A stretch of 64,000 nucleotides of DNA, taken from Acidimicrobiales bacterium (GTDB lineage Bacteria > Actinomycetota > Acidimicrobiia > Acidimicrobiales > Acidimicrobilacustridaceae). The notes under the pieces were generated by a model that was not told the DNA's origin, ran no database searches, and was given only the letters and a program-made list of their open reading frames with translations. A program made the position numbers and the translations under genes. The stretch is taken from contig JALOLR010000002.1 in the NCBI GenBank assembly GCA_025455885.1, positions 186,001-250,000 on the forward strand, in the 5' to 3' direction. Within the stretch, counting starts at the first letter, position 1, and each line of letters starts with the position of its first letter. Below, piece by piece: positions 26,161 to 34,487 of this stretch.

Positions 26161-27606
26161 ATGGCCCCGAACGCCGACCGCAACATGTTCACCGTGTTCG
26201 CGTCCCTGACCGCCGTGATGGCCTTCCTGATGGCCGCCGTCGGGATCATCGTGGTGGTGAACGACGACGGCAGCAGCGACACCGTGGCCACCGCGGCACC
26301 GGTCGCGGTCTCGCTCACCGAGTTCGCCATCACCCCGGACACGATCAACGTGGCGACCGGCGGGAGCCTCGAGGTCACGAACGACGGGTCGATGGCCCAC
26401 AACCTCGCCGTCGTCGGCGAGGACCTCACCACCCGCGACCTCAACGCCGGGCAGTCGGAGGTCCTCGACCTCTCGACCCTCGCCGAGGGCACCTACGTCG
26501 TGGTCTGCACCATCCCCGGCCACGAGGCCGCCGGCATGACCGGCACCCTCGTCGTGAGCGGGAGCGGCGACGGGGGCGGCGAGACGGCCGCCGCGGCGAC
26601 GACCGGCGGGCACGGGGGGGACGACATCGACTACGAGGCGATGGACGCCGCCATGATCGAGAACACCACCGAGTACCTCGAGGCGTTCGCCGAGTTCGGC
26701 ACGGGCGTGCCGACCGAGGGCCGGGGCAACCAGCCGCTCGTGCCCGTGGCGGGACCGGACGGCGTGAAGGAGATCAACCTCGAGGCGTCGATCATCGACT
26801 GGGAGGTCGAGCCCGGCAAGATCGTGAAGGGCTGGGCCTACAACAACCAGATCCCCGGTCCGGCGATCCGCGTCGAGCCGAACGACCGCATCCGGGTGAC
26901 GCTGAAGAACAACACCCCGCTCGGCCAGGACATCCACTGGCACGGCGTCTCGACCCCGTTCGCCCAGGACGGCGTGGCCCCGATCACCCAGCCGCTGATC
27001 CTGCCGGGCGAGAGCTACACCTATGAGTTCAACGCCCCGCCCCAGCACGAGATGGGCATGTACCACGCCCACAACGGGGCCTCGGTCTCGGTGATCAACG
27101 GCCTCTACGGCCAGTTCCAGGTGGGCGACGTACCGCTCCCGCTCGGCAAGTCGGTGAGCGGCGAGGTCGTCCCCGAGGACCTGACCATCACCCAGGCGCT
27201 CCCGATGGTCCTCAACGACGCCGGCACGATCGGCCTGAGCCTCAACGGCAAGTCGTTCCCGGCCACCGACCCGATCGTGGCCAACGTCGGCGAGACCACG
27301 CAGATCACCTACCACAACGAGGGCCTGCAGTGTCATCCGATGCACCTGCACCGGATCCCGCAGCTCGTGATCCAGAAGGACAGCTGGGTGCTCGACCAGC
27401 CGTACTTCGTCGACACGCTCAACGTCTGTCCCGGCGAGCGCTACACGGTGCTGGTGACCCCCCAGGCCGACGACGTGGGCATCTGGGCGTACCACTGCCA
27501 CATCCTCACCCACGCCGAGACCGAGAAGGGCTTGGCCTACATGGTCACCGTGATGGTCGTGCCTCCGGTGCCGGAGCGGGGCCAGAGCGCCGGTCCACCG
27601 GCTTGA
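26161..27606 (+). CDS. Multicopper oxidase with an added N-terminal cupredoxin domain
   Basis: 481 residues from ATG 26161. One membrane helix (11-33) is followed by a plastocyanin-like domain with a full type 1 copper set (H80, C116, H121, M126), a Gly/Asp linker with a few histidines, then a two-domain laccase-like oxidase. All four His-x-His motifs of the trinuclear centre are present: HWHG 259-262, HAH 302-304, HPMHLH 392-397 and HCHILTH 445-451. The axial position of the second type 1 site is Leu458 rather than Met, suggesting high potential. Probable role: extracytoplasmic oxidation of a metal or organic donor with O2. Confidence 0.9.
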   Translation: MAPNADRNMFTVFASLTAVMAFLMAAVGIIVVVNDDGSSDTVATAAPVAVSLTEFAITPDTINVATGGSLEVTNDGSMAHNLAVVGEDLTTRDLNAGQSEVLDLSTLAEGTYVVVCTIPGHEAAGMTGTLVVSGSGDGGGETAAAATTGGHGGDDIDYEAMDAAMIENTTEYLEAFAEFGTGVPTEGRGNQPLVPVAGPDGVKEINLEASIIDWEVEPGKIVKGWAYNNQIPGPAIRVEPNDRIRVTLKNNTPLGQDIHWHGVSTPFAQDGVAPITQPLILPGESYTYEFNAPPQHEMGMYHAHNGASVSVINGLYGQFQVGDVPLPLGKSVSGEVVPEDLTITQALPMVLNDAGTIGLSLNGKSFPATDPIVANVGETTQITYHNEGLQCHPMHLHRIPQLVIQKDSWVLDQPYFVDTLNVCPGERYTVLVTPQADDVGIWAYHCHILTHAETEKGLAYMVTVMVVPPVPERGQSAGPPA

Positions 27607-27620
27607 CCGCGGGGACCTGA

Positions 27621-27666
27621 CGCCGCCCCGGCGTCGCCTTCGGGGGGAGGCGACGTCGGGGCGGTG
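27621..27666. terminator. Bidirectional hairpin between converging genes
   Basis: A stem of about 18 bp with one or two G-T type mismatches around a TCGGGGGG loop (left arm 27624-27639, right arm 27648-27663, extendable outward). It lies 14 bp after the multicopper oxidase stop and before the end of the converging PPOX gene. No T-run follows, as is common in high-GC actinobacteria. Confidence 0.65.
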
Positions 27667-27718
27667 TCGCGTCCCCGGTCAGACCGGGAAGCGGGACGGG
27701 GCGCGGGACGCGCCGGCC

Positions 27719-28150
27719 TCAGGGGGCCGGGTCGTCGAGGGGGGTGATGCGCCGACCGCTGACCCGCTCGGCGTGGACGGCCACGTAGTAGGGCTTGTCG
27801 TGGTCGGACCACGGGGCCAGCTCGAGGGCCTCGGCCCGGGCGAGGTCGGACTCGGTCTCGACGATCCTCGCCCATCCCGTCACCACGACGCTCCACGCCG
27901 CCCGTGTCCCGGTGTCGGTCCAGTCGATCTCGAACGAGACCGGCGCTCCCCGCACCGTCGACTCGAACTTCGTGCCCGGTGCGGTGCGGAAGACGATCTG
28001 CTCGCCGTCCATGGCGTAGTTGACGGGGAAGATCACCGGGTGGCCGGCGTCGACGACGGCGATCCGCCCGACGTCGGTGGACGCCAACAACTCGAAGCAC
28101 TCCGAGCGATCCATGACCTCGATGCCGGTTCGGGTGTCGATCAACCGCAT
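27719..28150 (-). CDS. Pyridoxamine 5'-phosphate oxidase (PPOX) family protein
   Basis: 143 residues from ATG 28150. The split beta-barrel flavin/F420-binding pattern is visible: LLASTDVGRIAVVDAGHPVIFPVNYAMDGEQ, RTAPGTKFESTVRGAPVSFEI and the acidic AWSVVVTGWARIVE. Such proteins bind FMN, F420 or heme-related ligands; the ligand here is unknown. It is divergent from the hibernation factor gene, with two DosR-like boxes between them. A PPOX gene also neighbours the DosR-controlled hibernation-factor gene in Mycobacterium (Rv0079-Rv0080), from memory. Confidence 0.85.
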   Translation of the reverse strand: MRLIDTRTGIEVMDRSECFELLASTDVGRIAVVDAGHPVIFPVNYAMDGEQIVFRTAPGTKFESTVRGAPVSFEIDWTDTGTRAAWSVVVTGWARIVETESDLARAEALELAPWSDHDKPYYVAVHAERVSGRRITPLDDPAP

Positions 28151-28219
28151 CACGGGCCTCCCTGCGTCGCGGGAGCGTCCCGCTCCCCCCATGTTGCCCG
28201 TCCGGGGAGGGCGGGGCCA

Positions 28220-28233
28220 GGGACCGATGGCCC
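28220..28233. promoter_or_regulatory. DosR-like box 1 between PPOX and hibernation-factor genes
   Basis: GGGAC-CGAT-GGCCC, sharing the GGGMC-N4-SRCCC form of the site at 26061. It is 69 bp from the PPOX start on the minus strand. A second site lies 37 bp further on, the paired arrangement often seen at strongly DosR-dependent promoters. Confidence 0.5.
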
Positions 28234-28256
28234 GATCCGACGGGCGCCGCCGACTC

Positions 28257-28270
28257 GGGACCTTCCGCCC
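28257..28270. promoter_or_regulatory. DosR-like box 2 between PPOX and hibernation-factor genes
   Basis: GGGAC-CTTC-CGCCC, the weaker of the pair (one change in the right half). It ends 88 bp before the hibernation factor start codon. Confidence 0.4.
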
Positions 28271-28358
28271 TTCCCCGGGGCGGTCTCGGGGACGAAGCTG
28301 TCGGCGAGGGCCAGGGGTCTCGCCGACGGGCGACCGGGTCTTCGGGGAAGGGATCGAG

Positions 28359-29135
28359 ATGGACGTTCGAGAGTTCGATGTCGCCGTCACCACCCGTGGC
28401 GACGTGCCCGACGACGCCACCGAGTACGCCGTGACCAAGGTCGCGCAGCTCGGTCGCTACACCACCAAGCCCGTCCTGTTCGCGCAGGTCAAGCTCGTGC
28501 AGGAGGCCAACCCGGCCCACGAGCGCCCGGCGCTGGCCGAGGCCACGCTCGACGTCAACGGACGCGTGGTGCGCGCCCACGTGGCCGCCGGTGACCTCAT
28601 GGAGGCCGCCGACCTCCTCGAGGCCCGCATGCGCCGGAACCTCGTCCGCGAGTCCGAGCGCCACGAGCACGGTCACGAACGGGCGCCGCTCGACGGCGAG
28701 TGGCGCCACGGCACCCACCCCGTGAACCGGCCCGTCGTCGTCGATCGCGACGTCGACGAGCGGGAGGTGGTGCGCCACAAGACGTTCGCGCTGACGCCGG
28801 TCACCGCCGACGAGGCCGGGCTCGACCTCGAGCTCCTGGGCCACGACTTCTACCTGTTCACCGAGGTCCACTCCGGTCTCGACGCCGTCCTGCACGTCAC
28901 CGACGAGGGCGGGCTCGAGCTGCAGTTGGCCCGTGACGGCGTCGCACGACCGCCCGACTGCGACGACACCATCGCGCTCGGGTCGGCGGCGCCCGTGCTC
29001 ACCCTGGCCGAGGCCGAGGAGCGACTCGACGTCGGACACGAACCGCTCGTGTTCTTCGTCGACGCCACCACCGAGCGAGGACAGGTCGTCTACCGCCGCT
29101 ATGACGGCCACTACGGCCTGATCACCCCGGCCTGA
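28359..29135 (+). CDS. hpf: Long ribosome hibernation-promoting factor with two C-terminal S30AE domains (RafH-like)
   Basis: 258 residues from ATG 28359, preceded by GGGAAGGGA. Residues 1-105 are the S30AE/RaiA domain that blocks the decoding site. Residues 140-190 (HKTFALTPVTADEAGLDLEL, GHDFYLF) and 210-258 (LTLAEAEERLDVGHEPLVFF, VVYRRYDGHYGLI) are two copies of the C-terminal dimerisation domain, where most long HPFs have one. Mycobacterial RafH, controlled by DosR in hypoxia, has this enlarged C-terminal plan. It would stabilise idle ribosomes during oxygen limitation. Confidence 0.9.
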   Translation: MDVREFDVAVTTRGDVPDDATEYAVTKVAQLGRYTTKPVLFAQVKLVQEANPAHERPALAEATLDVNGRVVRAHVAAGDLMEAADLLEARMRRNLVRESERHEHGHERAPLDGEWRHGTHPVNRPVVVDRDVDEREVVRHKTFALTPVTADEAGLDLELLGHDFYLFTEVHSGLDAVLHVTDEGGLELQLARDGVARPPDCDDTIALGSAAPVLTLAEAEERLDVGHEPLVFFVDATTERGQVVYRRYDGHYGLITPA

Positions 29136-29144
29136 TCACCCCGG
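29117..29144 (+). repeat. 14-bp tandem duplication across the hpf stop codon
   Basis: CCTGATCACCCCGG occurs twice back to back; the hpf stop TGA falls in the second copy. It looks like a small replication-slippage duplication. The third partial copy diverges after CCTGA. Confidence 0.8.
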
Positions 29145-29209
29145 CCTGAGCCCACGGCAGCCCGGCACCGGTCACGGGGTCGATCGGAGACCTGCGGTAG
29201 ACACGGGGG

Positions 29210-31603
29210 ATGACGGCGACGGTCGGCGGCTCCGCCGAGCTGGCAGGGCTGACCACCGAGGAGGTGGCCGCCCGCCGGGCCGACGGACGCACCAACGACG
29301 TCGAGGACCCCACCAGCCGGACCGTCGCCGACATCGTGAGGTCGAACGTCCTCACGCCGTTCAACTTTCTCCTCGGGAGCCTCCTCGTCGTCATCCTGGC
29401 CGTCCGGGAGTACCGGGACGCGCTGTTCGGCATCGTGTTGGTGCTCAACGCCGTCATCGGGATCGTGCAGGAGACGAGGGCCAAGCGGTCGCTCGACCGA
29501 CTGGCGCTGCTCAACGCCCCACACGCCCTCGTCCGTCGCGACGGCGCGATCGTCGAGATCCCGTCCAAGGAGCTCGTCGAGGACGACCTGGTGGAGCTCC
29601 GCCTCGGGGACCAGATCGCCGTCGACGGGCTGGTCCTCGAGGGCAGCGGGCTGGAGATCGACGAGTCGCTGCTCACCGGCGAGGCCGACCCCGTCCCCAA
29701 GTCCGTGGGGGACGAGGTGCTCTCGGGCAGCTTCGTGGTCGCCGGGGCCGGTGCCATCCGTACCACCGGCGTGGGCGTCGACGCCTACGCCTTCAAGCTG
29801 GCCAGCGAGGCCCGACGGTTCTCGCTGGTGAACAGCGAGCTGCGCGACGGGATCAACCGGGTCATCAAGATGGTGAGCTGGCTGATGATCCCGACGGCCA
29901 TCCTCCTCGTCACCGCCCAGCTGTCCGCCGACGTCTCCGTCACGGAGGCCGTCCAGGGTTCCGTGGCCGGGCTGGTGGCCATGGTCCCCGAGGGACTCGT
30001 GCTCCTCACCAGCATCGCTTTCGCCGTCGGCGCCACCCGCCTCGCTCGCCGCAAGGTCCTCACCCAGGAGTTGGCGGCCATCGAGGGGCTCGCCCGTGTC
30101 GACGTCATCTGCCTCGACAAGACCGGCACCCTCACCGAGGGTTCGCTCAGCCTGGCCACCGTCGAGCACCTCGGCCACCACGACGACACCTCGACAGACG
30201 CCGGTTCGGTGCTCGCCGCGCTCGGGGCGACCGACGACCACCCGAACCCGAGCCTGGCCGCGATCGTCGCCCACCACGACCACCCGCCGGCGTGGTCGAC
30301 GACCGAGGTGGTGCCCTTCTCCTCGGCCCGGAAGTGGAGTGCGGCGGCGTTCGCGGACCACGGCGCCTGGCTGCTCGGGGCGCCCGACATCCTGCTCACC
30401 CGGGCCGGGGACGACGTCGCGACGACCGCCGGCGGGCGCCTCGACCACTACGCCCGGCGCGGCCGCCGGGTGCTGCTGCTCGCCTCCGCGCCCGGCGGGC
30501 TCACGGGCGAGGACCTCCCCCCGGTCCTCGACCCGGTCGCGTTGGTGGTCCTCGACGAACGCCTGCGGGATTCGGCGCCCGACACGATCGCCTACTTCGC
30601 CGACCAGGGCGTGGCCGTGAAGGTCATCTCCGGCGACAGCCCCGTGACGGTCGGCGCCGTGGCCGAGCGAGTGGGGGTCCCCGGGGCGGAGCACCCCGTC
30701 GACGCCCGCCAGCTCCCCGACGACCCCGACGAGCTCGCCGACGTGATGGACCGCAACGCCGTCTTCGGTCGGGTGACGCCCCAGCAGAAGCGGGCGATGG
30801 TCCACGCCCTCCAGCGCCGGGGCCATACCGTGGCGATGACCGGCGACGGCGTCAACGACACCCTGGCGCTCAAGGACGCCGACATCGGGGTGGCCATGGG
30901 AGCCGGGTCGGCGGCGGCCCGCGCCGTGGCCCGCTTCGTCCTGCTCGACGACGACTTCGCGGTCTTCCCCTCCGTGGTGGCGGAGGGCCGGCGGGTGATC
31001 GCCAACGTCGAACGGGTCGCCAACCTGTTCCTCACCAAGACCTTCTACGCCATGGCGCTGGCTCTCGCCGTCGGTGTCGGCCGGCTCCCCTTCCCGTTCC
31101 TGCCGCGCCACTTCACGATCATCTCGGCGCTCACCATCGGCATCCCCGGGTTCTTCCTGGCCCTCGCCCCCAACCCCCGGTTGGCCCGCCCCGGCTTCCT
31201 GCGCCGGGTCCTGCGCTTCGCCGTCCCCGCCGGCGTGGTCGCGGCGATCGCCACCTTCGGTGCCTACCTGATCGCCCGGGACGGCTCCGACGCCGACCTG
31301 GCCGAGGCCCGCACGGTGGCGGTGATCGTGCTCTTCGTCGTCGCGCTGTGGGTGTTGGCCTTCCTGAGCCGTCCGCTCACGAGCTGGCGCGGTGGCCTCG
31401 TGGTGGCGATGGCCGTGCTGTTCGTCGGCGCTCTCGCCATCCCGTGGTTCCGCGACTACTTCGACCTCGTGCTCCCGGATGCCGAGGGGATCGCCGCCGC
31501 GGTCGGGGTCGGCGCCGTGGCCGGCGGGCTGTTGCAGATCGGCTGGCAGCTCAGCGGGTGGGCACCACCGCCGGCCGACGACCACACCACCGATCCGGGC
31601 TGA
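29210..31603 (+). CDS. CtpE-like cation-transporting P-type ATPase
   Basis: 797 residues. GLTTEEVAARRADGRTNDV at the N-terminus, actuator loop LLTGEADPV (155-163), membrane motif MVPEGLVLLTS (258-268), phosphorylation site DKTGTLTEG with Asp303 and the hinge MTGDGVNDTLALKDADIG are all intact. The PEGL motif and overall pattern are those of mycobacterial CtpE, linked to calcium uptake; soft-metal CPx motifs are absent. It follows hpf by 75 bp with no terminator, so it may be transcribed from the same DosR-like promoter. Specificity for Ca2+ is inferred. Confidence 0.92.
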   Translation: MTATVGGSAELAGLTTEEVAARRADGRTNDVEDPTSRTVADIVRSNVLTPFNFLLGSLLVVILAVREYRDALFGIVLVLNAVIGIVQETRAKRSLDRLALLNAPHALVRRDGAIVEIPSKELVEDDLVELRLGDQIAVDGLVLEGSGLEIDESLLTGEADPVPKSVGDEVLSGSFVVAGAGAIRTTGVGVDAYAFKLASEARRFSLVNSELRDGINRVIKMVSWLMIPTAILLVTAQLSADVSVTEAVQGSVAGLVAMVPEGLVLLTSIAFAVGATRLARRKVLTQELAAIEGLARVDVICLDKTGTLTEGSLSLATVEHLGHHDDTSTDAGSVLAALGATDDHPNPSLAAIVAHHDHPPAWSTTEVVPFSSARKWSAAAFADHGAWLLGAPDILLTRAGDDVATTAGGRLDHYARRGRRVLLLASAPGGLTGEDLPPVLDPVALVVLDERLRDSAPDTIAYFADQGVAVKVISGDSPVTVGAVAERVGVPGAEHPVDARQLPDDPDELADVMDRNAVFGRVTPQQKRAMVHALQRRGHTVAMTGDGVNDTLALKDADIGVAMGAGSAAARAVARFVLLDDDFAVFPSVVAEGRRVIANVERVANLFLTKTFYAMALALAVGVGRLPFPFLPRHFTIISALTIGIPGFFLALAPNPRLARPGFLRRVLRFAVPAGVVAAIATFGAYLIARDGSDADLAEARTVAVIVLFVVALWVLAFLSRPLTSWRGGLVVAMAVLFVGALAIPWFRDYFDLVLPDAEGIAAAVGVGAVAGGLLQIGWQLSGWAPPPADDHTTDPG

Positions 31604-31622
31604 GGCCCCCGGGGGGCGGGCC

Positions 31623-32276
31623 CTACTCGGTCGTCCGGCGGTGGCGCTCGCTCAACCGGGCCGCGTACACCGCCGCCTCCGTGCGCCGCTGCATGCCCAT
31701 CTTGGCCAACAGGTTGGACACGTAGTTCTTGACGGTCTTCTCGGCGAGGTACATCCGCTCGGCGATCTCACGATTCGTGAGCCCCTCGGCGAGCAGGTCG
31801 AGGATGCGCCGCTCCTGGTCGGTGAGGGCCTCGAGGCGGGTGTCGCCCATGGCCCCGCCGCGGAGGCGCTCCAGCACCTGGGCGGTGACGCCCGGGTCGA
31901 GCAGCGACTGCCCGGACGCGACGGTGCGCACCGCGTCGACGAGCTCCGACCCCTTGATCTGCTTGAGCACGTAGCCCGACGCGCCCGCCATGATGGCGTC
32001 GAAGAGCGCCTCGTCGTCGGCGTAGGACGTGAGCATCAGGCAACGCACCGACGGCAGCCGGCTGCGGATCTCCCGGCACACCGAGACCCCGTCGCCGTCG
32101 GGCAACCGGACGTCGAGGACCGCGACGTCGGGGGCCAGCGCCGGCACCCGCCGCAGCGCCTCCTCGGCCGTGCCGGCCTCGCCGACCACCTCGAGATCGC
32201 CGTCGGCCTCGAGCAGCTCGCGCAGGCCACGGCGGACGATCTCGTGATCGTCGAGCAGGAAGACACGGGTCGTCAC
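31623..32276 (-). CDS. dosR: DosR/DevR-type response regulator
   Basis: 217 residues from GTG 32276, the same length as mycobacterial DosR. The receiver domain has the acidic pair D9-D10, phospho-acceptor D55 in [13 protein letters not shown], and [20 protein letters not shown] followed by VLKQIKG. The C-terminal LuxR helix-turn-helix reads [20 protein letters not shown] then [20 protein letters not shown], nearly identical to DosR. It activates genes when phosphorylated by the heme sensor kinase. It is divergent from its kinase gene rather than upstream in one operon as in Mycobacterium. Confidence 0.93.
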   Translation of the reverse strand: MTTRVFLLDDHEIVRRGLRELLEADGDLEVVGEAGTAEEALRRVPALAPDVAVLDVRLPDGDGVSVCREIRSRLPSVRCLMLTSYADDEALFDAIMAGASGYVLKQIKGSELVDAVRTVASGQSLLDPGVTAQVLERLRGGAMGDTRLEALTDQERRILDLLAEGLTNREIAERMYLAEKTVKNYVSNLLAKMGMQRRTEAAVYAARLSERHRRTTE

Positions 32277-32369
32277 GGCGCCAGTCTGCCCGCTGGGACG
32301 ACCCCGGCCCGCGATCGCCCCGGCGCGACGCTTTCGGCTGTCTGACGCGACACCGTTACGCTCGGGGCC

Positions 32370-33494
32370 GTGAGCAGAGCGACCGTCGACGTCAAGGAGC
32401 TGCGCCAGCTGCTCGACGCGGTCGTGGCGGTGAACGCCGAGGCGAGCCTTCCAGGGGTACTCCAGCGCATCCTCGAGAGCGCTACGGCGCTGGTCGACGC
32501 CCGCTACGGGGCCCTGGGCGTGCTCGATCCGTCCGGCGCCAGGCTGGTCGAGTTCCGCACCATCGGCATGGCCGACGACACCGTCGCCGCCATCGGTGCC
32601 GACCCCGAGGGCCTCGGGATCCTCGGACTGCTCGTCGCCGATCCCCGGCCGATCCGTCTCGCCGATCTCAGCGCCCATCCGGAGTCCCACGGGTTCCCTC
32701 CGAACCATCCCCCGATGACCACCTTCCTCGGGGTGCCCATCCGGGTGCGGGGCGAGGTCTTCGGCAACCTCTACCTCACCGAGAAGGCCGACGGCCAGCC
32801 GTTCACGGAGATCGACGAGGAGCTCGCCGTGGGCCTCGCCGCCACGGCCGGCGTGGCGATCGAGAACTCGAGGCTCCACGAGCGCATCGGAGAGCTGCGG
32901 GTGGTCGAGGACCGTGAGCGCATCGCCCGCGACCTCCACGACACCGTCATCCAGCGCCTGTTCGCGACCGGGCTGAGCCTCCAGGGGGCCGCGGCGAGGA
33001 TCGACGACCCGGCCCTCGCAGGGCGCCTCGAGCAGGCGATCGGCAACCTCGACGACACCGTCCGCCACATCCGCACCACGATCTTCGAGCTGCAACGGCC
33101 CCGCCTGCCCGGGCGGAGCCTGCGCCAGGAGCTGCTCGACATCGTCGACGAGGTCGCCGGACCCGCCGGCCTCGTCCGTCAGGTGCGCTTCGACGGGCCC
33201 ATCGACCTCACGGTGCCCACCGATCTCGGCGACGAGGTGGTGGCGGTCGTGCGCGAGGCGGTCAGCAACGTCGCCCGCCACGCCGGGGCCGACACCGTGA
33301 CCGTGCAGGTGACGGTGTCCGACGACGAGCTCGAGGTCCGAGTGGACGACGACGGGTGCGGTCCGGGGCCCGGGGCCGGGAACGGCCTGGTCAACCTGCG
33401 GCGACGCGCCGAGCAGCACGACGGCTCGTCCGAGCTCGTCGGCGGCGAGCAGGGCGGCTCGACGCTGACGTGGCGGGTCCCGCTCGCGGGTTGA
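32370..33494 (+). CDS. dosS: DosS/DevS-like heme-GAF sensor histidine kinase
   Basis: 374 residues from GTG 32370: a single GAF domain (about 20-170) then a HisKA_3/HATPase kinase. [20 protein letters not shown] carries His113, and NLYLT carries Tyr135; their spacing of 22 equals that of mycobacterial DosS His149 (heme ligand) and Tyr171 (distal gas contact). The phospho-acceptor is His190 in [15 protein letters not shown]; the ATP lid has [10 protein letters not shown] and [12 protein letters not shown]. DosS has two GAF domains, so this is a shortened version. Probable cytosolic O2/NO/CO or redox sensor for the adjacent DosR. Confidence 0.92.
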   Translation: MSRATVDVKELRQLLDAVVAVNAEASLPGVLQRILESATALVDARYGALGVLDPSGARLVEFRTIGMADDTVAAIGADPEGLGILGLLVADPRPIRLADLSAHPESHGFPPNHPPMTTFLGVPIRVRGEVFGNLYLTEKADGQPFTEIDEELAVGLAATAGVAIENSRLHERIGELRVVEDRERIARDLHDTVIQRLFATGLSLQGAAARIDDPALAGRLEQAIGNLDDTVRHIRTTIFELQRPRLPGRSLRQELLDIVDEVAGPAGLVRQVRFDGPIDLTVPTDLGDEVVAVVREAVSNVARHAGADTVTVQVTVSDDELEVRVDDDGCGPGPGAGNGLVNLRRRAEQHDGSSELVGGEQGGSTLTWRVPLAG

Positions 33495-33497
33495 CCG

Positions 33498-33896
33498 TCA
33501 CCACACCCGTCGACCGCACACCAGGTCGGTCCGGATGGCGGCGAGCTGGTCGCACGAGCGCTTCCCGAAGACCCGCGGCGGTGAGGCGCCGGCCCCACCG
33601 TCGTCCAGGACCCTGGACGAGCCCTGCACGAGCACACTCCACGCGATGTCGCCGTCGGATCCGGTACCCGGGCCGTCGGCCTGGAAGGCCACCACCGAGT
33701 CGTCGAGCGCCGCCCTGATCCGCTCGCCGGCGAGCGCCGAGACCACGAGATCCTCACCGTCGAGGGCGAAGCGGACCGGGAGGACCACCGGCAGCGCGTC
33801 GATGCACAGCGCCAGCCGTCCGACCGACAGGGTGCCCAGCAGGCCGAGGCAGGCCGACCGACCGAGCACCTCGAGACCGTTGGGGTCCACCTCCAT
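33498..33896 (-). CDS. Second PPOX-family flavin/F420-binding-fold protein
   Basis: 132 residues from ATG 33896, chosen because AGGA lies 8 bp upstream; ATG 33905 is the alternative. The split-barrel pattern LGTLSVGRLALCIDALPVVLP and RFALDGEDLVVSALAGERI resembles the PPOX protein at 27719 and similar DosR-regulon proteins. Ligand unknown. It converges on dosS, 3 bp from its stop codon, and diverges from the RsbW-like gene across a DosR-like box. Confidence 0.78.
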   Translation of the reverse strand: MEVDPNGLEVLGRSACLGLLGTLSVGRLALCIDALPVVLPVRFALDGEDLVVSALAGERIRAALDDSVVAFQADGPGTGSDGDIAWSVLVQGSSRVLDDGGAGASPPRVFGKRSCDQLAAIRTDLVCGRRVW

Positions 33897-33933
33897 GCCC
33901 GCCATCCTGAAGGACCGGGGCGGCGCAGGGGCA

Positions 33934-33947
33934 GGGCCGAACGGCCC
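33934..33947. promoter_or_regulatory. DosR-like box between PPOX-2 and RsbW-like genes
   Basis: GGGCC-GAAC-GGCCC, a perfect 5-bp-arm palindrome of the same form as the three sites upstream. It starts 38 bp ahead of the PPOX-2 ATG and 39 bp ahead of the RsbW-like start. Confidence 0.45.
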
Positions 33948-33985
33948 GGGCCGGACCCGGCCCACCGACCGCGCGAGAGTGGCGC

Positions 33986-34465
33986 ATGACCCCGCGCAGG
34001 CCAGGAGGCGACCCCGGCGCCGACGACGGGGTCGGGCCGGGCGACGGGCGCCGCGAGGAGGTTCGCCTCGAGGTCCCCGCCGAATCCCGCTTCGCCCGCC
34101 TCATGCGCATCGCCGTCTCGGCGCTGGCGGTGCGCCGGGGCTTCGACGTCTCGGTGGTGGAGGACCTGCGCATCGCCGTCGACGAGTCGCTGATCCTTTT
34201 GCTGCGGGCGGTGCCGTCGGGTGGCGGTGGCGGCACCCCGACCGACGGCGACCCCGTCGAGACGACGATGGTGCTGACGCTGAGGGAGGACGGGGGCGAG
34301 ATCGACATCGGGCTGAGGGTCGTACCCCCACCGGTCGTCGAACCCGACGACGCAGAAGCCCGCGACGCCCTGTCCAGGTTCACCGAGCTGGTCCCACCCC
34401 GGGTGGTGGTCACCGAGGTCGATCCGGCCCGTGGCTACGTCGCCCTCGAGCTGACCCGGGCCTGA
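33986..34465 (+). CDS. RsbW-like anti-sigma/ATP-binding protein, degenerate
   Basis: 159 residues. After a Gly/Asp-rich start, VRLEVPAESRFARLMRIAVS and FDVSVVEDLRIAVDESLILL follow the RsbW/SpoIIAB pattern of a GHKL ATPase fold. The Asn that normally lies four residues after the N-box Glu, needed for Mg-ATP, is Leu here, so kinase activity is doubtful. It may still bind a sigma factor or an antagonist. The STAS protein at 47534 could be a partner, though it lies 13 kb away. Confidence 0.7.
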   Translation: MTPRRPGGDPGADDGVGPGDGRREEVRLEVPAESRFARLMRIAVSALAVRRGFDVSVVEDLRIAVDESLILLLRAVPSGGGGGTPTDGDPVETTMVLTLREDGGEIDIGLRVVPPPVVEPDDAEARDALSRFTELVPPRVVVTEVDPARGYVALELTRA

Positions 34466-34487
34466 TGCCGCCCGACGCCGTCCGGGC

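Noticed and set aside
29111-31585. 824-residue open frame on the minus strand opposite the P-type ATPase
   Set aside because: It is an antisense shadow: low-complexity Gly/Asp/His/Val-rich translation with no family motif, while the plus strand has a complete ATPase.
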